64,000 nt of DNA, taken from Flavobacteriaceae bacterium (lineage in GTDB: Bacteria; Bacteroidota; Bacteroidia; Flavobacteriales; Flavobacteriaceae). The notes under the pieces were generated by a model. It ran no database searches, was not told the origin of the DNA, and saw only the letters and a program-made list of their open reading frames with translations. Both the position numbers and the translations under genes were made by a program. The stretch spans positions 1 to 64,000 of the forward strand of contig JABSPK010000001.1 of assembly GCA_013214065.1 (NCBI GenBank), given 5' to 3'. Positions 9,221 through 17,077 of this stretch are shown one piece after another; the stretch's first letter is position 1, and each line of letters starts with the position of its first letter.

Positions 9221-11147
9221 GACCGCGTTGCGGTTGGTCTGTGGTGCCTTTTTGTTAGGGACCCTAGGCGCCAACGCCCAAGCCTCTTTAGACCTAGACG
9301 GTTATAAAACGCTATACCCCAATTCGCAATCGGTGCGCTTGAATCAAGAGATCCAATTGGATATCGCCATCGAAAAAGGGCGGTTCCAGATTTCGAAGGC
9401 CTCCGTCGAAGAAGACCTATACCTGTATGAAAGTGCGAAGTTCGATGCCAAGCAATCGATCAACTATTCGACCTTTTACGAATTGGACGAAATCGAGGCC
9501 TCATCCTTCGTTTACAAAGAAGCCGGATATGAAGAGTTGAAGGTGTCGGAGTTCCAACAAAAAGACGAGCTCGATGGGTCGTTCTACGACGATATCAAAT
9601 CGGTGAATTTTATCTTCCCAAGCCTAGGTGAAGGGGCCAAGACCAAGCTGAAATACACCCAATCGATCAAAGATCCCCGCTTTTTGAGCGCCTTTTACTT
9701 CGCCAATTTCTTTCCGATCGCCAACAACAAGATCACCATTACCGCCGATAAGGACATCACCCTGCGCTTCGAGGAAATCAATATGGAAGGTGTGGACTTC
9801 GAATTCAGTGAAACCAGCACCCGCAATCAAAAGACCTATACCTGGACGATCACCGATGTAAAGCCCTTCAAATACGAATCGAGTGCGCCCGATTATAAAA
9901 GCATCTTGCCCCATATCATCCCGATCATCGTATCCTACCAATCGAATGGCAAGACCGTCAAGGTATTGGACGACATCGCCGACCTCTACCACTGGTATTT
10001 CTCTTTGGTCAAAGACCTGAACGCCGATGAAGCCCCGGCCGAACTGGTCGCCCTGGTGAATGGCTTGGTGTCTGACCAGCCCAATGAATTGGAAAAGGTC
10101 AGGGCCATCTATTATTGGGTGCAAGAGAACATCAAATACATCGCTTTTGAATACGCTTTAGGGGGATTCGTACCCCGCGAAGCCAATGAGGTCTTCCGCA
10201 AGAAGTACGGCGATTGCAAGGACAATTCAAGCCTCCTGCTCAAAATGCTCGAAATCGCCGGGATCAAGGGCAACCTGACCTGGATCGGCACCCGAAGCAT
10301 CCCTTACAAATATGAAGACGTACCCACCCCCTCTGCCGACAACCACATGATCTTGCACTACGCCTACCAAGGCCGCTCGTATTATCTCGATGCCACCGGA
10401 AGGTTCAATCCCATCGAAGTGCCCTCTTCCTTCATCCAAGGCAAGGAAGCCTTGATATCGATGGGGCGTGATTCGTTCATGATCAAAGAAGTGCCTATCG
10501 TGCCGCCCACCGAAAACCGCTTTCAAGACCGGGCCACGATTGAACTGCAGGGCAACACCTTAGTGGGACAAGGCTCCTCGACTTTGATCGGATACGGCAA
10601 GATGGACCTCTTCTATCGCTTGGAGGAAGCCCAAGACGAGACGGAGGTACGCGCCCTTTACAACTCCGTTTTCCGCAAGGGGGCGAACAGTTTTTTGATC
10701 GATGGGTATGAAGAAACCAACAAATACGATTACGATAAGGAATTCACGGTCAGTTATGGGTTCAACATCCCCAATTATGCCAAAACCTTTGGTGATGAGG
10801 TGTATATCAACATGAACCTCAGCCGATCCATTGCTTCGAATTTGAAAACCGAAGATGACCGCAAGGCGGCCTACGAGCACAGGTACCTCGACATGGCCAA
10901 CTACACCTACACCCTGAAGATCCCAGAAGGGTATAGCGTTGATTACCTCCCGCCCAATATGGAACTGGAGAGTCCATTTGTCGACTTTGCGATCAGCTAT
11001 GAATTGAAGGGGGACGAATTGATCTATACCCAATCCTTTACCTTAAAACAACTGGTCTTAGACCTTGAGGCCCAAAAGACCACCAATGCCTTGACCAAAA
11101 AAGTCGTAAAAAACCACCAAGAAGTGGTCGTCTTGAAAAAAAAGTAG
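9189..11147 (+). CDS. DUF3857/transglutaminase-like exported protein, catalytic triad intact
   Basis: 652 residues. The ATG at 9189 overlaps the preceding gene by 32 nt and gives a signal peptide ending in GANAQA. An N-terminal DUF3857 beta domain (~residues 50-250) is followed by a transglutaminase-like domain with C343 in YGDCKDNS, H386 in DNHMIL and D401 in YYLDATG. A C-terminal beta region (~480-620) follows. Bacteroidota carry many DUF3857 proteins in the envelope, their substrates mostly unknown. The next gene is a paralogue that has lost the triad, which suggests they work as an active/inactive pair. Confidence 0.85.
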   Translation: MARSFHPNPIKTALRLVCGAFLLGTLGANAQASLDLDGYKTLYPNSQSVRLNQEIQLDIAIEKGRFQISKASVEEDLYLYESAKFDAKQSINYSTFYELDEIEASSFVYKEAGYEELKVSEFQQKDELDGSFYDDIKSVNFIFPSLGEGAKTKLKYTQSIKDPRFLSAFYFANFFPIANNKITITADKDITLRFEEINMEGVDFEFSETSTRNQKTYTWTITDVKPFKYESSAPDYKSILPHIIPIIVSYQSNGKTVKVLDDIADLYHWYFSLVKDLNADEAPAELVALVNGLVSDQPNELEKVRAIYYWVQENIKYIAFEYALGGFVPREANEVFRKKYGDCKDNSSLLLKMLEIAGIKGNLTWIGTRSIPYKYEDVPTPSADNHMILHYAYQGRSYYLDATGRFNPIEVPSSFIQGKEALISMGRDSFMIKEVPIVPPTENRFQDRATIELQGNTLVGQGSSTLIGYGKMDLFYRLEEAQDETEVRALYNSVFRKGANSFLIDGYEETNKYDYDKEFTVSYGFNIPNYAKTFGDEVYINMNLSRSIASNLKTEDDRKAAYEHRYLDMANYTYTLKIPEGYSVDYLPPNMELESPFVDFAISYELKGDELIYTQSFTLKQLVLDLEAQKTTNALTKKVVKNHQEVVVLKKK

Positions 11148-11151
11148 CCCT

Positions 11152-13116
11152 ATGAAAAACACCCTATCTACCCTGTTGCTCTTTTGCTCGTTATGCCTGA
11201 ATGCCCAAAACGAGCTGGTCACCACCGCCTATGATTGGGAAGCCGAACCCGCCTATAGCACCAGTATCGAAGAAGGTGTCGCCATGAAGGCCTTACAGGA
11301 AAAGTACACCATCGAATACGCCTATGATGACGAAGGCACTTTCACCCAACATTATTTGGAACACAAAACGCTCTTGCTCAACAGCAACGACAAGATTGAG
11401 GAATACAACAAGATCTATTTGCCCTACAACGCGAGTTCGGCCCTATTGAAAAGCAAGGCACGGGTCATCACCACCTCTGGGGAGGTCATTGAACTCGATG
11501 AGTCGAAGATCTTGACCGCCCAAGACAATGAGACCGGCCAGAATTACAAGTATTTCGCCTTCGAAGGGGTTGAAAAAGGGAGCATCATCGAATATTTCTA
11601 TGTGGAGCGAAAAAACCCGAGTTACAGCGGTTCCACCTATAGGCTGCAATCCGATTTCCAGAAAACCAATGTGGCTTTCGAACTCTATGCCCCTTCGAAC
11701 CTGGTCTTCGAATTCAAGTCATATAACGGCCTTCCTGAAGTGGTGCAAGATACCTTATCGGAAGGGCGCTCGCGATGGGAATTGAAGCTCGACAAGATCG
11801 ATGCCCTGTTGGATGAATCGCAAGCCCCGTACACGGCTTCTAGGGCCGCATTGGTCTATAAACTGGACAAGAACCTGAATTCGAATAAATCGGACCTTTC
11901 CTCCTACGGCAATGTCGCCCAGAACATCTACAATTACTACTATCAAGAACCCGATAAGACCGCCCAACCCCTGTTGGACGAATTCTTGGGGGCGACCATT
12001 AAGGAGACCGATACCGACGATGCCAAGATCCGGAAACTCGACAACCAGATCAAGTCAGGCTTCATCTTGTCGGAAGCCGGGGGTGACAACCTCAACGACC
12101 TCACCTCCATCCTCAAAACCAAGATCGCGAACTCCGCCGGCCTTATCCGTTTGTACGTTGCCCTGATGCAACAATTGGAGATCAAGCATGAATTGGTGAT
12201 CACCTCCGATCGTACCAAAATGAAATTCGATGACGAATTCGAGGCGCACAACTTTTTGACCGACTTCCTAATGTATTTTCCAAAACAGGATCGGTACCTT
12301 TCGCCCACTGAACTGGGCACACGCTATGGGTACCCGCCCCCCTACCTGACCGACAACCATGGGTTGTTCATCAAAGAGGTCAGTGTGGGGAGTTTCACCT
12401 CGGCGGTAGGGAAGATCAAATTCATCAAGGCCGTCAGCGCCGACGATACCGTCGATGAAATGAAGATCGATGTCAACTTCGATACCGATGATATCACCAC
12501 CAACGAAATCAAGCTAAGCCGATCCTTCAGCGGCTACTACGCCCTACCCATCCACCCCTATATGGCCCAAGTCATCGGCGAAGACCGCACCAACATCTTA
12601 GAAGGCCTAGCCAAGACCATCAATGAAAACGTGACGGTCGAAAGCATGGAGGTCATCAATGAAGACCCCGAACTTTTCGGTGTAAAACCGATTATTTTCG
12701 AATTGGGGGTGCGTTCCAATGCCTTGGTCGAGAAAGCAGGTCGCAAGTATTTGTTCAAAGTGGGCGATTTGATCGGTCCACAGGTGCAGATGTACCAGGA
12801 GAAAAAACGGGTATTGCCCCTTGAAAACGAACATACCAGAAGCTATTTGAGGACGATCACCATCACCCTTCCCGAAGGGTATGATGTAGTCAATCTCGAG
12901 GATATCAATATCGACAACAAATACGCCGAAGGAGGTGCTGAACAGTTCTCCTTTACCTCTTCGTACGAATTGGCCGGCAATGTGCTCACGATACGGGCCG
13001 ATGAATTTTACCGGACCAACATCGTGCCGCCATCGAATTTCAACGAATTCAGAAAGGTCATCAACTCCGCCGCCGATTTCAATAAGATCACCTTGATTTT
13101 GGAACCCAAGGGCTAA
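11152..13116 (+). CDS. DUF3857 exported protein with degenerate transglutaminase domain
   Basis: 654 residues with a signal peptide ending CLNAQ; starts 4 nt after the upstream paralogue. DUF3857 occupies ~residues 50-250. The region aligning with the transglutaminase domain keeps the helix after the nucleophile (LIRLYVALMQQLEIKHEL), but the Cys position reads S328 (in IANSAG) and the Asp position reads Ser (RYLSPTE); a His is retained in EAHNF. It is therefore probably not a thiol transglutaminase or protease and may be a binding or partner subunit. Alignment was by eye. Confidence 0.82.
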   Translation: MKNTLSTLLLFCSLCLNAQNELVTTAYDWEAEPAYSTSIEEGVAMKALQEKYTIEYAYDDEGTFTQHYLEHKTLLLNSNDKIEEYNKIYLPYNASSALLKSKARVITTSGEVIELDESKILTAQDNETGQNYKYFAFEGVEKGSIIEYFYVERKNPSYSGSTYRLQSDFQKTNVAFELYAPSNLVFEFKSYNGLPEVVQDTLSEGRSRWELKLDKIDALLDESQAPYTASRAALVYKLDKNLNSNKSDLSSYGNVAQNIYNYYYQEPDKTAQPLLDEFLGATIKETDTDDAKIRKLDNQIKSGFILSEAGGDNLNDLTSILKTKIANSAGLIRLYVALMQQLEIKHELVITSDRTKMKFDDEFEAHNFLTDFLMYFPKQDRYLSPTELGTRYGYPPPYLTDNHGLFIKEVSVGSFTSAVGKIKFIKAVSADDTVDEMKIDVNFDTDDITTNEIKLSRSFSGYYALPIHPYMAQVIGEDRTNILEGLAKTINENVTVESMEVINEDPELFGVKPIIFELGVRSNALVEKAGRKYLFKVGDLIGPQVQMYQEKKRVLPLENEHTRSYLRTITITLPEGYDVVNLEDINIDNKYAEGGAEQFSFTSSYELAGNVLTIRADEFYRTNIVPPSNFNEFRKVINSAADFNKITLILEPKG

Positions 13117-13217
13117 GCCGTTTTCCATGTATGGCCGGGGCATGATCCTATAGCGCTTCCATATCAAGGACTTATAAGTATCTTTAAGCCAAGTTTCCGA
13201 TCCCAATACGAGAAAAC

Positions 13218-13781
13218 ATGGCAAAAAAAGCACAGACCGCTTCCTTTATGGTGCGGTTTACCCAAAAGATCTATGATGAAAACGGCGAGTCGAAAGTGCA
13301 ATGGCGGGGCAATGTCTCGCATGTGCAAGGCGGTGAGGATATCAACTTCACCGATTTCAACAAAGCCGTAGCCTTTATTCAAGAACACCTGGCCCAGCTC
13401 ACCATGGATGCGACCGAAGACCGGTCTTCCGAAGAACAGGAAAACATCTTGAGCAAGAGTTTTTCCTTATTCAAATCCGTGGCCGCCACCGGACCCAAGA
13501 TCATCAAGGAGACGCTCAAAGACCCGCGTAAGCAGGTGGCCAGCATTCAAGACCAATTGACCGAGTACAGTGGTGAACTGCTTGAGAAAGTCCCCATCGA
13601 TCAATGGCGAAACGCCTCGAAATCGGATTTCAAGTCCATCCAAGACACCTTGGACAAACTCACCCGTTCGGTGGCCGATCTTTCGAAAAAAATGGATGCC
13701 TTTCAATCCGAAACGGTGACCGATAAGGCCGGGATCAAGAAAACAACGGCCCGAGCCAAAACGAATCCTAAAAAAGCCTGA
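13218..13781 (+). CDS. helical protein with Lys/Ala-rich tail, possible granule-associated protein
   Basis: 187 residues, no signal peptide, cytoplasmic. No family is recognised with certainty. The centre (~75-165) is amphipathic helix (TRSVADLSKKMDAF) similar in style to PhaF/PhaI-type phasins, and the end (KKTTARAKTNPKKA) is a basic Lys/Ala tail like those of histone-like granule proteins. It sits 6 nt upstream of the SARP-like regulator and just before three phasin-like genes, so I infer a link to storage granules. TATCTTTA at about 13179-13186 is a near match to a -7 box. Confidence 0.55.
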   Translation: MAKKAQTASFMVRFTQKIYDENGESKVQWRGNVSHVQGGEDINFTDFNKAVAFIQEHLAQLTMDATEDRSSEEQENILSKSFSLFKSVAATGPKIIKETLKDPRKQVASIQDQLTEYSGELLEKVPIDQWRNASKSDFKSIQDTLDKLTRSVADLSKKMDAFQSETVTDKAGIKKTTARAKTNPKKA

Positions 13782-13787
13782 TGCCCC

Positions 13788-14597
13788 TTGTCTGAAGCGA
13801 GCTTGACATCGGAACTAGCGGGCTATAGGAAATTTCAGCTCGAAGCACCCATCAGATTCCAAACCTTGGGGCAGTTCGCCCTATGGCGGAATGGGGAAAA
13901 AGTCAGTTCGAAAGAATGGGGAAGGGATAAGACCGTACAACTCATCCAATACCTCATCTCCTATCGCAACCGCCACGCCTTGCACAAAGAACACATCATG
14001 GACCATCTTTGGGAAGAAGGGGACGACCGTGATTTTAAAGTGGCTCTTCACGGGGTGAATAAGGTTTTGGAGCCCCTTCGCCCGTCGCGAACCGAAGCCA
14101 TCTACGTCGCCCGACAAGGAGCGACCTACCAGCTGAACCTTGAATTGGTATGGATCGATGTGGAAGCGATCGAAAACTACATCGTTTTGGGCAACAAGGC
14201 CCTGACCGAATTTCCGGAGGTGGCCCGAGAAGCCTATCAAGAAGCGGTCGCCCTTTATCAAGGCGCCTACCTCCCCAACCGTATTTTCGAGGATTGGTCT
14301 TCGGAAGAACGGGAGAAAATCCAGGTGTTGATCCTCGGTGCCTTCGTGAACCTGGCCGAACTGCTGATCGAGAGCAACCCGATGGAGAGCATCCGGCTCG
14401 CCCAAGAGGCCATTGCGTTAGACCGTACCTGGGAGGATGCCTATCGGATACAAATGGCTGCCTATGTCGCCAAAGGCAATCGCCCCCAAGCCCTGAAAAC
14501 CTATCAAAAATGTGCCGATATCCTGGAAGAGGAATTCGGAATCGACCCCCTACCGGCTACCAGGGCTCTCTTAAAGGACATCGAAGCTATCGCCTGA
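13788..14597 (+). CDS. SARP-like transcriptional regulator (wHTH plus BTAD)
   Basis: 269 residues. The start is a TTG at 13788; no in-frame ATG precedes the conserved FQTLGQFALWRNG start of the domain. Residues ~22-120 are an OmpR-type winged helix (LHKEHIMDHLWEE, then VNKVLEPLR) and ~125-269 are a bacterial transcriptional activation domain, TPR-like, with the signature YQGAYLP, EDWSSEEREK and EEFGIDPLPATRALLKDI. This is the SARP architecture known from actinomycete activators, which bind direct repeats 11 bp apart next to the promoter. Just such repeats occur before the next two phasin-like genes, so it is the leading candidate to control them. A terminator follows. Confidence 0.8.
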   Translation: MSEASLTSELAGYRKFQLEAPIRFQTLGQFALWRNGEKVSSKEWGRDKTVQLIQYLISYRNRHALHKEHIMDHLWEEGDDRDFKVALHGVNKVLEPLRPSRTEAIYVARQGATYQLNLELVWIDVEAIENYIVLGNKALTEFPEVAREAYQEAVALYQGAYLPNRIFEDWSSEEREKIQVLILGAFVNLAELLIESNPMESIRLAQEAIALDRTWEDAYRIQMAAYVAKGNRPQALKTYQKCADILEEEFGIDPLPATRALLKDIEAIA

Positions 14598-14606
14598 TGC
14601 CCTGAA

Positions 14607-14640
14607 AACCCTTTCCAGCAAAAGGGTTCCCGTTTTTTTT
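14607..14640 (+). terminator. intrinsic terminator after the SARP-like gene
   Basis: AACCCTTT (14607-14614), a 6-nt loop, AAAGGGTT (14621-14628), then a run of eight T at 14633-14640. It separates the regulator from the phasin-like genes, which have their own promoters. Confidence 0.7.
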
Positions 14641-14668
14641 CCAAAAAAAACCTAGACGAAGTATCGAT

Positions 14669-14703
14669 TGCAACTCAATTGTAACTACCCCATAGTACGT
14701 TTG
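14669..14703 (+). promoter_or_regulatory. promoter with 11-bp direct repeats, phasin-like gene 1
   Basis: TACGTTTG at 14696-14703 is a perfect TAnnTTTG -7 box. Upstream lie TGCAAC (14669-14674) and TGTAAC (14680-14685), direct repeats whose starts are 11 bp apart, ending 10 nt before the -7 box. The same arrangement at the same spacing occurs at 15002-15036. A normal -33 TTG at the right distance is missing, as expected for an activator-dependent promoter. Confidence 0.6.
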
Positions 14704-14739
14704 CACCAGAATCATCGGATAATCAGAAAAAAGACACCT

Positions 14740-14991
14740 ATGGCTACTAAAAAAACAAAACAGACTCTCGTAGAGAAAGCCACCTTCAAAGCATTGGGTT
14801 TGGCGACCAAAGCCAATGATTTCGCCCTTTTAAAAACGGAGCAGGCTTTTGACGCTTCACTTGGTTTCGCCCAAAAGTCAATGGGGTTCACCACCATGGT
14901 CGTAAAAAAAGGATTGGACATTTCAGCCACTCAGCAAGATTTGGTTTTCGACCTATTGCACGGCGTCAAAAAAAGAATCGTCAAAAACTAG
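14740..14991 (+). CDS. small phasin-like protein 1
   Basis: 83 residues from the ATG at 14740, which follows the promoter by 36 nt. Helical and cytoplasmic, with amphipathic stretches typical of phasins, the small proteins that coat PHA or lipid granules. It shares a motif (ATQQDLVFDLLHGVKK) with the gene at 15959 (NQQDLVFDILNEIK), and the whole chains align from ATKANDFAL to the end, so the two are paralogues. Phasin function is inferred from composition and context. Confidence 0.7.
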   Translation: MATKKTKQTLVEKATFKALGLATKANDFALLKTEQAFDASLGFAQKSMGFTTMVVKKGLDISATQQDLVFDLLHGVKKRIVKN

Positions 14992-15001
14992 AAGTTCCGA
15001 C

Positions 15002-15036
15002 TGCAACCCAGTTGTAACCGACCGCACTTAGTTTTG
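15002..15036 (+). promoter_or_regulatory. promoter with 11-bp direct repeats, phasin-like genes 2-3
   Basis: TGCAAC (15002-15007) and TGTAAC (15013-15018) are again 11 bp apart and end 10 nt before a perfect -7 box TAGTTTTG (15029-15036). Over the first 18 positions the element differs from the one at 14668-14685 at only three. It lies 10 nt after the stop of phasin-like gene 1, so gene 2 is separately promoted but under the same control. Confidence 0.6.
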
Positions 15037-15075
15037 CGGAAACAAAATCAAATAACAACATACAGATATAGTATC

Positions 15076-15924
15076 ATGGCAACAAAAGCAGAAAAAAAAG
15101 CAACGAACAAAAAGAGTTTGAACAGCGCCTTGATCAATGCCACTGTCGCAACGATCAACACCACCGTTGAGAATGGTGAAAAATGGCAAAAATTGACCAA
15201 AAAAATGGTCAAAAAATCAGAACCCGTCCGCAGAAAGCAAATGGACATGGTCTTTGAAACCGCTACTGCGGTCAAAAACCAAATGACCAGCGGAAAAGAA
15301 CGCATGTTGGACCTCGTCGGGTACGAAGAAGACATGATGGAAAGGGCGGTTGAATTCGCTTCGAACACCAAGGTCGGTAAGAAAGTCATCAACGTGACCG
15401 AGACCCTTAAAGAAAAGGTGGCCGAAAACCCTATGGTCAAAAAAGCAGAGAAGACCGCTGACGGTTTGAAAGCAAAAGGAACCGCCAAATTGAACGACTT
15501 GCGCGGTGATGTTTTGGAGCAAGCCAAAAAGATCTTGAACAAAGGTGAGGAATTGGTCGAAGAGGCCATGGAGCCTAAAAAAGCCGCTAAAAAGGTCAAG
15601 AAAAACGTGACCAAGGCCAAAACCAAGGTGCAAGAGACTGCTAAAGTAGCGACCAAAAAAGCCACTGCAACAGCCGGTAAGGTAGTCGCCACTGCAACGG
15701 CCGTCGTAAAAGACGATTTGAAATTGATCAACGGTATCGGACCAAAATTGGAGAAAATGTTCAACGAAGGGGGTATCCAAACCTTCGCCCAATTGGCCAA
15801 AGCCAGTGAAGCGAAAATCAAAGGCATCCTTGAGAAGGCCGGTCCTATCTTTAAGAACGCCAATTTTTCAGAATGGGTGAAGCAAGCCGAAGAGTTGGCC
15901 AAGTCGGTCAGCAAAAAAGCCTAA
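15076..15924 (+). CDS. phasin-like protein 2 with histone-like linker and helix-hairpin-helix domain
   Basis: 282 residues from the ATG at 15076. Three parts: an N-terminal phasin-like helical region (~1-90, with the motif RRKQMDMVFETATAVK and GKERMLDLV); a Lys/Ala/Thr-rich, histone H1-like middle (~90-215, e.g. AKTKVQETAKVATKKATATA); and a C-terminal helix-hairpin-helix domain (~216-280, LKLINGIGPKLEKMFNEGG) of the kind that binds DNA. In Pseudomonas, PhaF joins a phasin domain to a histone-like tail and tethers PHA granules to the nucleoid. This protein has the same logic with an added domain. It shares an operon with the next gene. Confidence 0.72.
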   Translation: MATKAEKKATNKKSLNSALINATVATINTTVENGEKWQKLTKKMVKKSEPVRRKQMDMVFETATAVKNQMTSGKERMLDLVGYEEDMMERAVEFASNTKVGKKVINVTETLKEKVAENPMVKKAEKTADGLKAKGTAKLNDLRGDVLEQAKKILNKGEELVEEAMEPKKAAKKVKKNVTKAKTKVQETAKVATKKATATAGKVVATATAVVKDDLKLINGIGPKLEKMFNEGGIQTFAQLAKASEAKIKGILEKAGPIFKNANFSEWVKQAEELAKSVSKKA

Positions 15925-15958
15925 GCATCCTTTTTGATAATATCATAATTCGAAAGCA

Positions 15959-16246
15959 ATGAAAACTAAAAGCACGAAAAACAACAGCAAAGGGCGGGTC
16001 AGTGAAATGATGGCCAAGACGAAAAACTTCGCCGTAAAGACCAATGATAAGGCCCTAGAAAGAACGGAGGCCGCCGTAACCACTTCGTTGGAAGTGACCG
16101 CACAATGGCAGAAAGTTGCCGATAAAGCCCTAAAAGGAGGTTTGAAATTGGCAGCGAACCAACAAGATTTGGTATTCGACATTTTGAACGAAATCAAAGA
16201 CCACGCATTAGCCGGAAAAGAGAAGTTCCGCAAACTGGTCGCATAA
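15959..16246 (+). CDS. small phasin-like protein 3
   Basis: 95 residues, helical, Lys-rich at the N-terminus. It aligns along its length with phasin-like protein 1 and carries the same core motif (NQQDLVFDILNEIK), followed by AGKEKFRKL, which matches GKERMLDL in protein 2. It lies 34 nt after gene 2 with no promoter of its own that I can see, and a strong terminator follows. Probably a granule-surface protein; inferred. Confidence 0.7.
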   Translation: MKTKSTKNNSKGRVSEMMAKTKNFAVKTNDKALERTEAAVTTSLEVTAQWQKVADKALKGGLKLAANQQDLVFDILNEIKDHALAGKEKFRKLVA

Positions 16247-16276
16247 GGTAGTTTAGTTAATCGTTTTAGATGTATC

Positions 16277-16318
16277 AAAAACCAGTTTGTCCCCCTTGGG
16301 ATGGACTGGTTTTTTTTA
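16277..16318 (+). terminator. intrinsic terminator after the phasin-like genes
   Basis: AAAACCAGT and ACTGGTTTT form the outer stem, with CCC/GGG and G-U pairs continuing inward around a CCTT loop, followed by a run of T to 16317. It separates the phasin-like transcripts from the lipid-synthesis operon. Confidence 0.75.
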
Positions 16319-16344
16319 TGCATGCATAACAAATGGGAAATCGT

Positions 16345-16352
16345 TATTTTTG
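16345..16352 (+). promoter_or_regulatory. -7 box of the lipid-synthesis operon
   Basis: TATTTTTG at 16345-16352 is a perfect TAnnTTTG match 67 nt before the TetR gene start and 27 nt after the preceding terminator. No clear -33 TTG is seen at the standard distance. It is the only good promoter before the seven genes that follow without large gaps. Confidence 0.45.
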
Positions 16353-16419
16353 ATAGTCCACCGAAGTTGAACCGGAACGCGCGCCCGAAAGGAGCAAGAA
16401 TTCCATCCGAAACCTGATA

Positions 16420-17070
16420 TTGGCAAAGAAAAAGCACATGACCGTAGAGACCCTCATCGACAACTACATGGATGCCGTGGTCAAGTACCAAGGCAAACCG
16501 ACCGATGTCGAACAACTCGCTTCAGACTATGGTTTCGATGCTGAGGATTTCGATGCGCTTTTCGAGAATTTCGAAGAACTGGACAAAACGATTTTCAAGA
16601 CGCTGATCGACATTTCCATTGCCACCTTGATCGAAGCCCCTGAATTCAACGAATTCAGTAAAAAAGACAAGCTGCTCAGTTTGTACTACACCCTCTTTGA
16701 GAATTTTACCTTGAACCGCGAATTCGTCGTGTTGACCATCAAAGGGTACGGGCTGAGCCTGAACACGATCTCCTTGTTCGGCGAATTGAAGGAAAGTTTT
16801 ATGGCCTTCGTCGATTCTTTGGATCTCGAACCCCTCAATTTGACCGACAGTTTGGAATCGTTACAGAAGAAATCGATCAAAGAAGCATTTTGGGTGCAAT
16901 TCTTATTGACGGTGAAATTTTGGATGGATGATACCTCGGATAAATGTCAAAAGACCGATATCTTCATTGAAAAGTCGGTGAACACCGGAGTCGAACTGCT
17001 CAACACCCAATCGTTGTCCAACATTATTGATTTGGGCAAGTTCCTGTATTCCGAAAAAATCAAGTCATAG
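16420..17070 (+). CDS. TetR-family transcriptional regulator
   Basis: 216 residues. The TTG at 16420 is preferred over the ATG at 16438 because it gives the basic MAKKK start usual in flavobacterial members of this family. Residues ~7-55 form the helix-turn-helix part (VETLIDNYMDAV, LASDYGFDAEDFDALFENFEEL, where the last helix carries the family's F-F pattern); the rest is an all-helical ligand domain with a TetR C-terminal pattern. It heads the operon and lies 7 nt before the ABC1 kinase gene. Its ligand may be a fatty acyl compound, inferred from context. Confidence 0.8.
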   Translation: MAKKKHMTVETLIDNYMDAVVKYQGKPTDVEQLASDYGFDAEDFDALFENFEELDKTIFKTLIDISIATLIEAPEFNEFSKKDKLLSLYYTLFENFTLNREFVVLTIKGYGLSLNTISLFGELKESFMAFVDSLDLEPLNLTDSLESLQKKSIKEAFWVQFLLTVKFWMDDTSDKCQKTDIFIEKSVNTGVELLNTQSLSNIIDLGKFLYSEKIKS

Positions 17071-17077
17071 CCCCATT

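Noticed and set aside
15048-15914. Long 288-codon minus-strand frame, hydrophobic in appearance
   Set aside because: It is antisense to the phasin-like gene; Lys/Ala-rich coding sequence produces long Phe/Leu/Ser-rich antisense frames.
15076-16246. PHA granule locus
   Set aside because: Phasin-like proteins first suggested polyhydroxyalkanoate, but no phaA, phaB or Cys-nucleophile phaC is present; the 21255 hydrolase has Ser229 (GWSGG), and the operon encodes TAG/wax ester enzymes instead.
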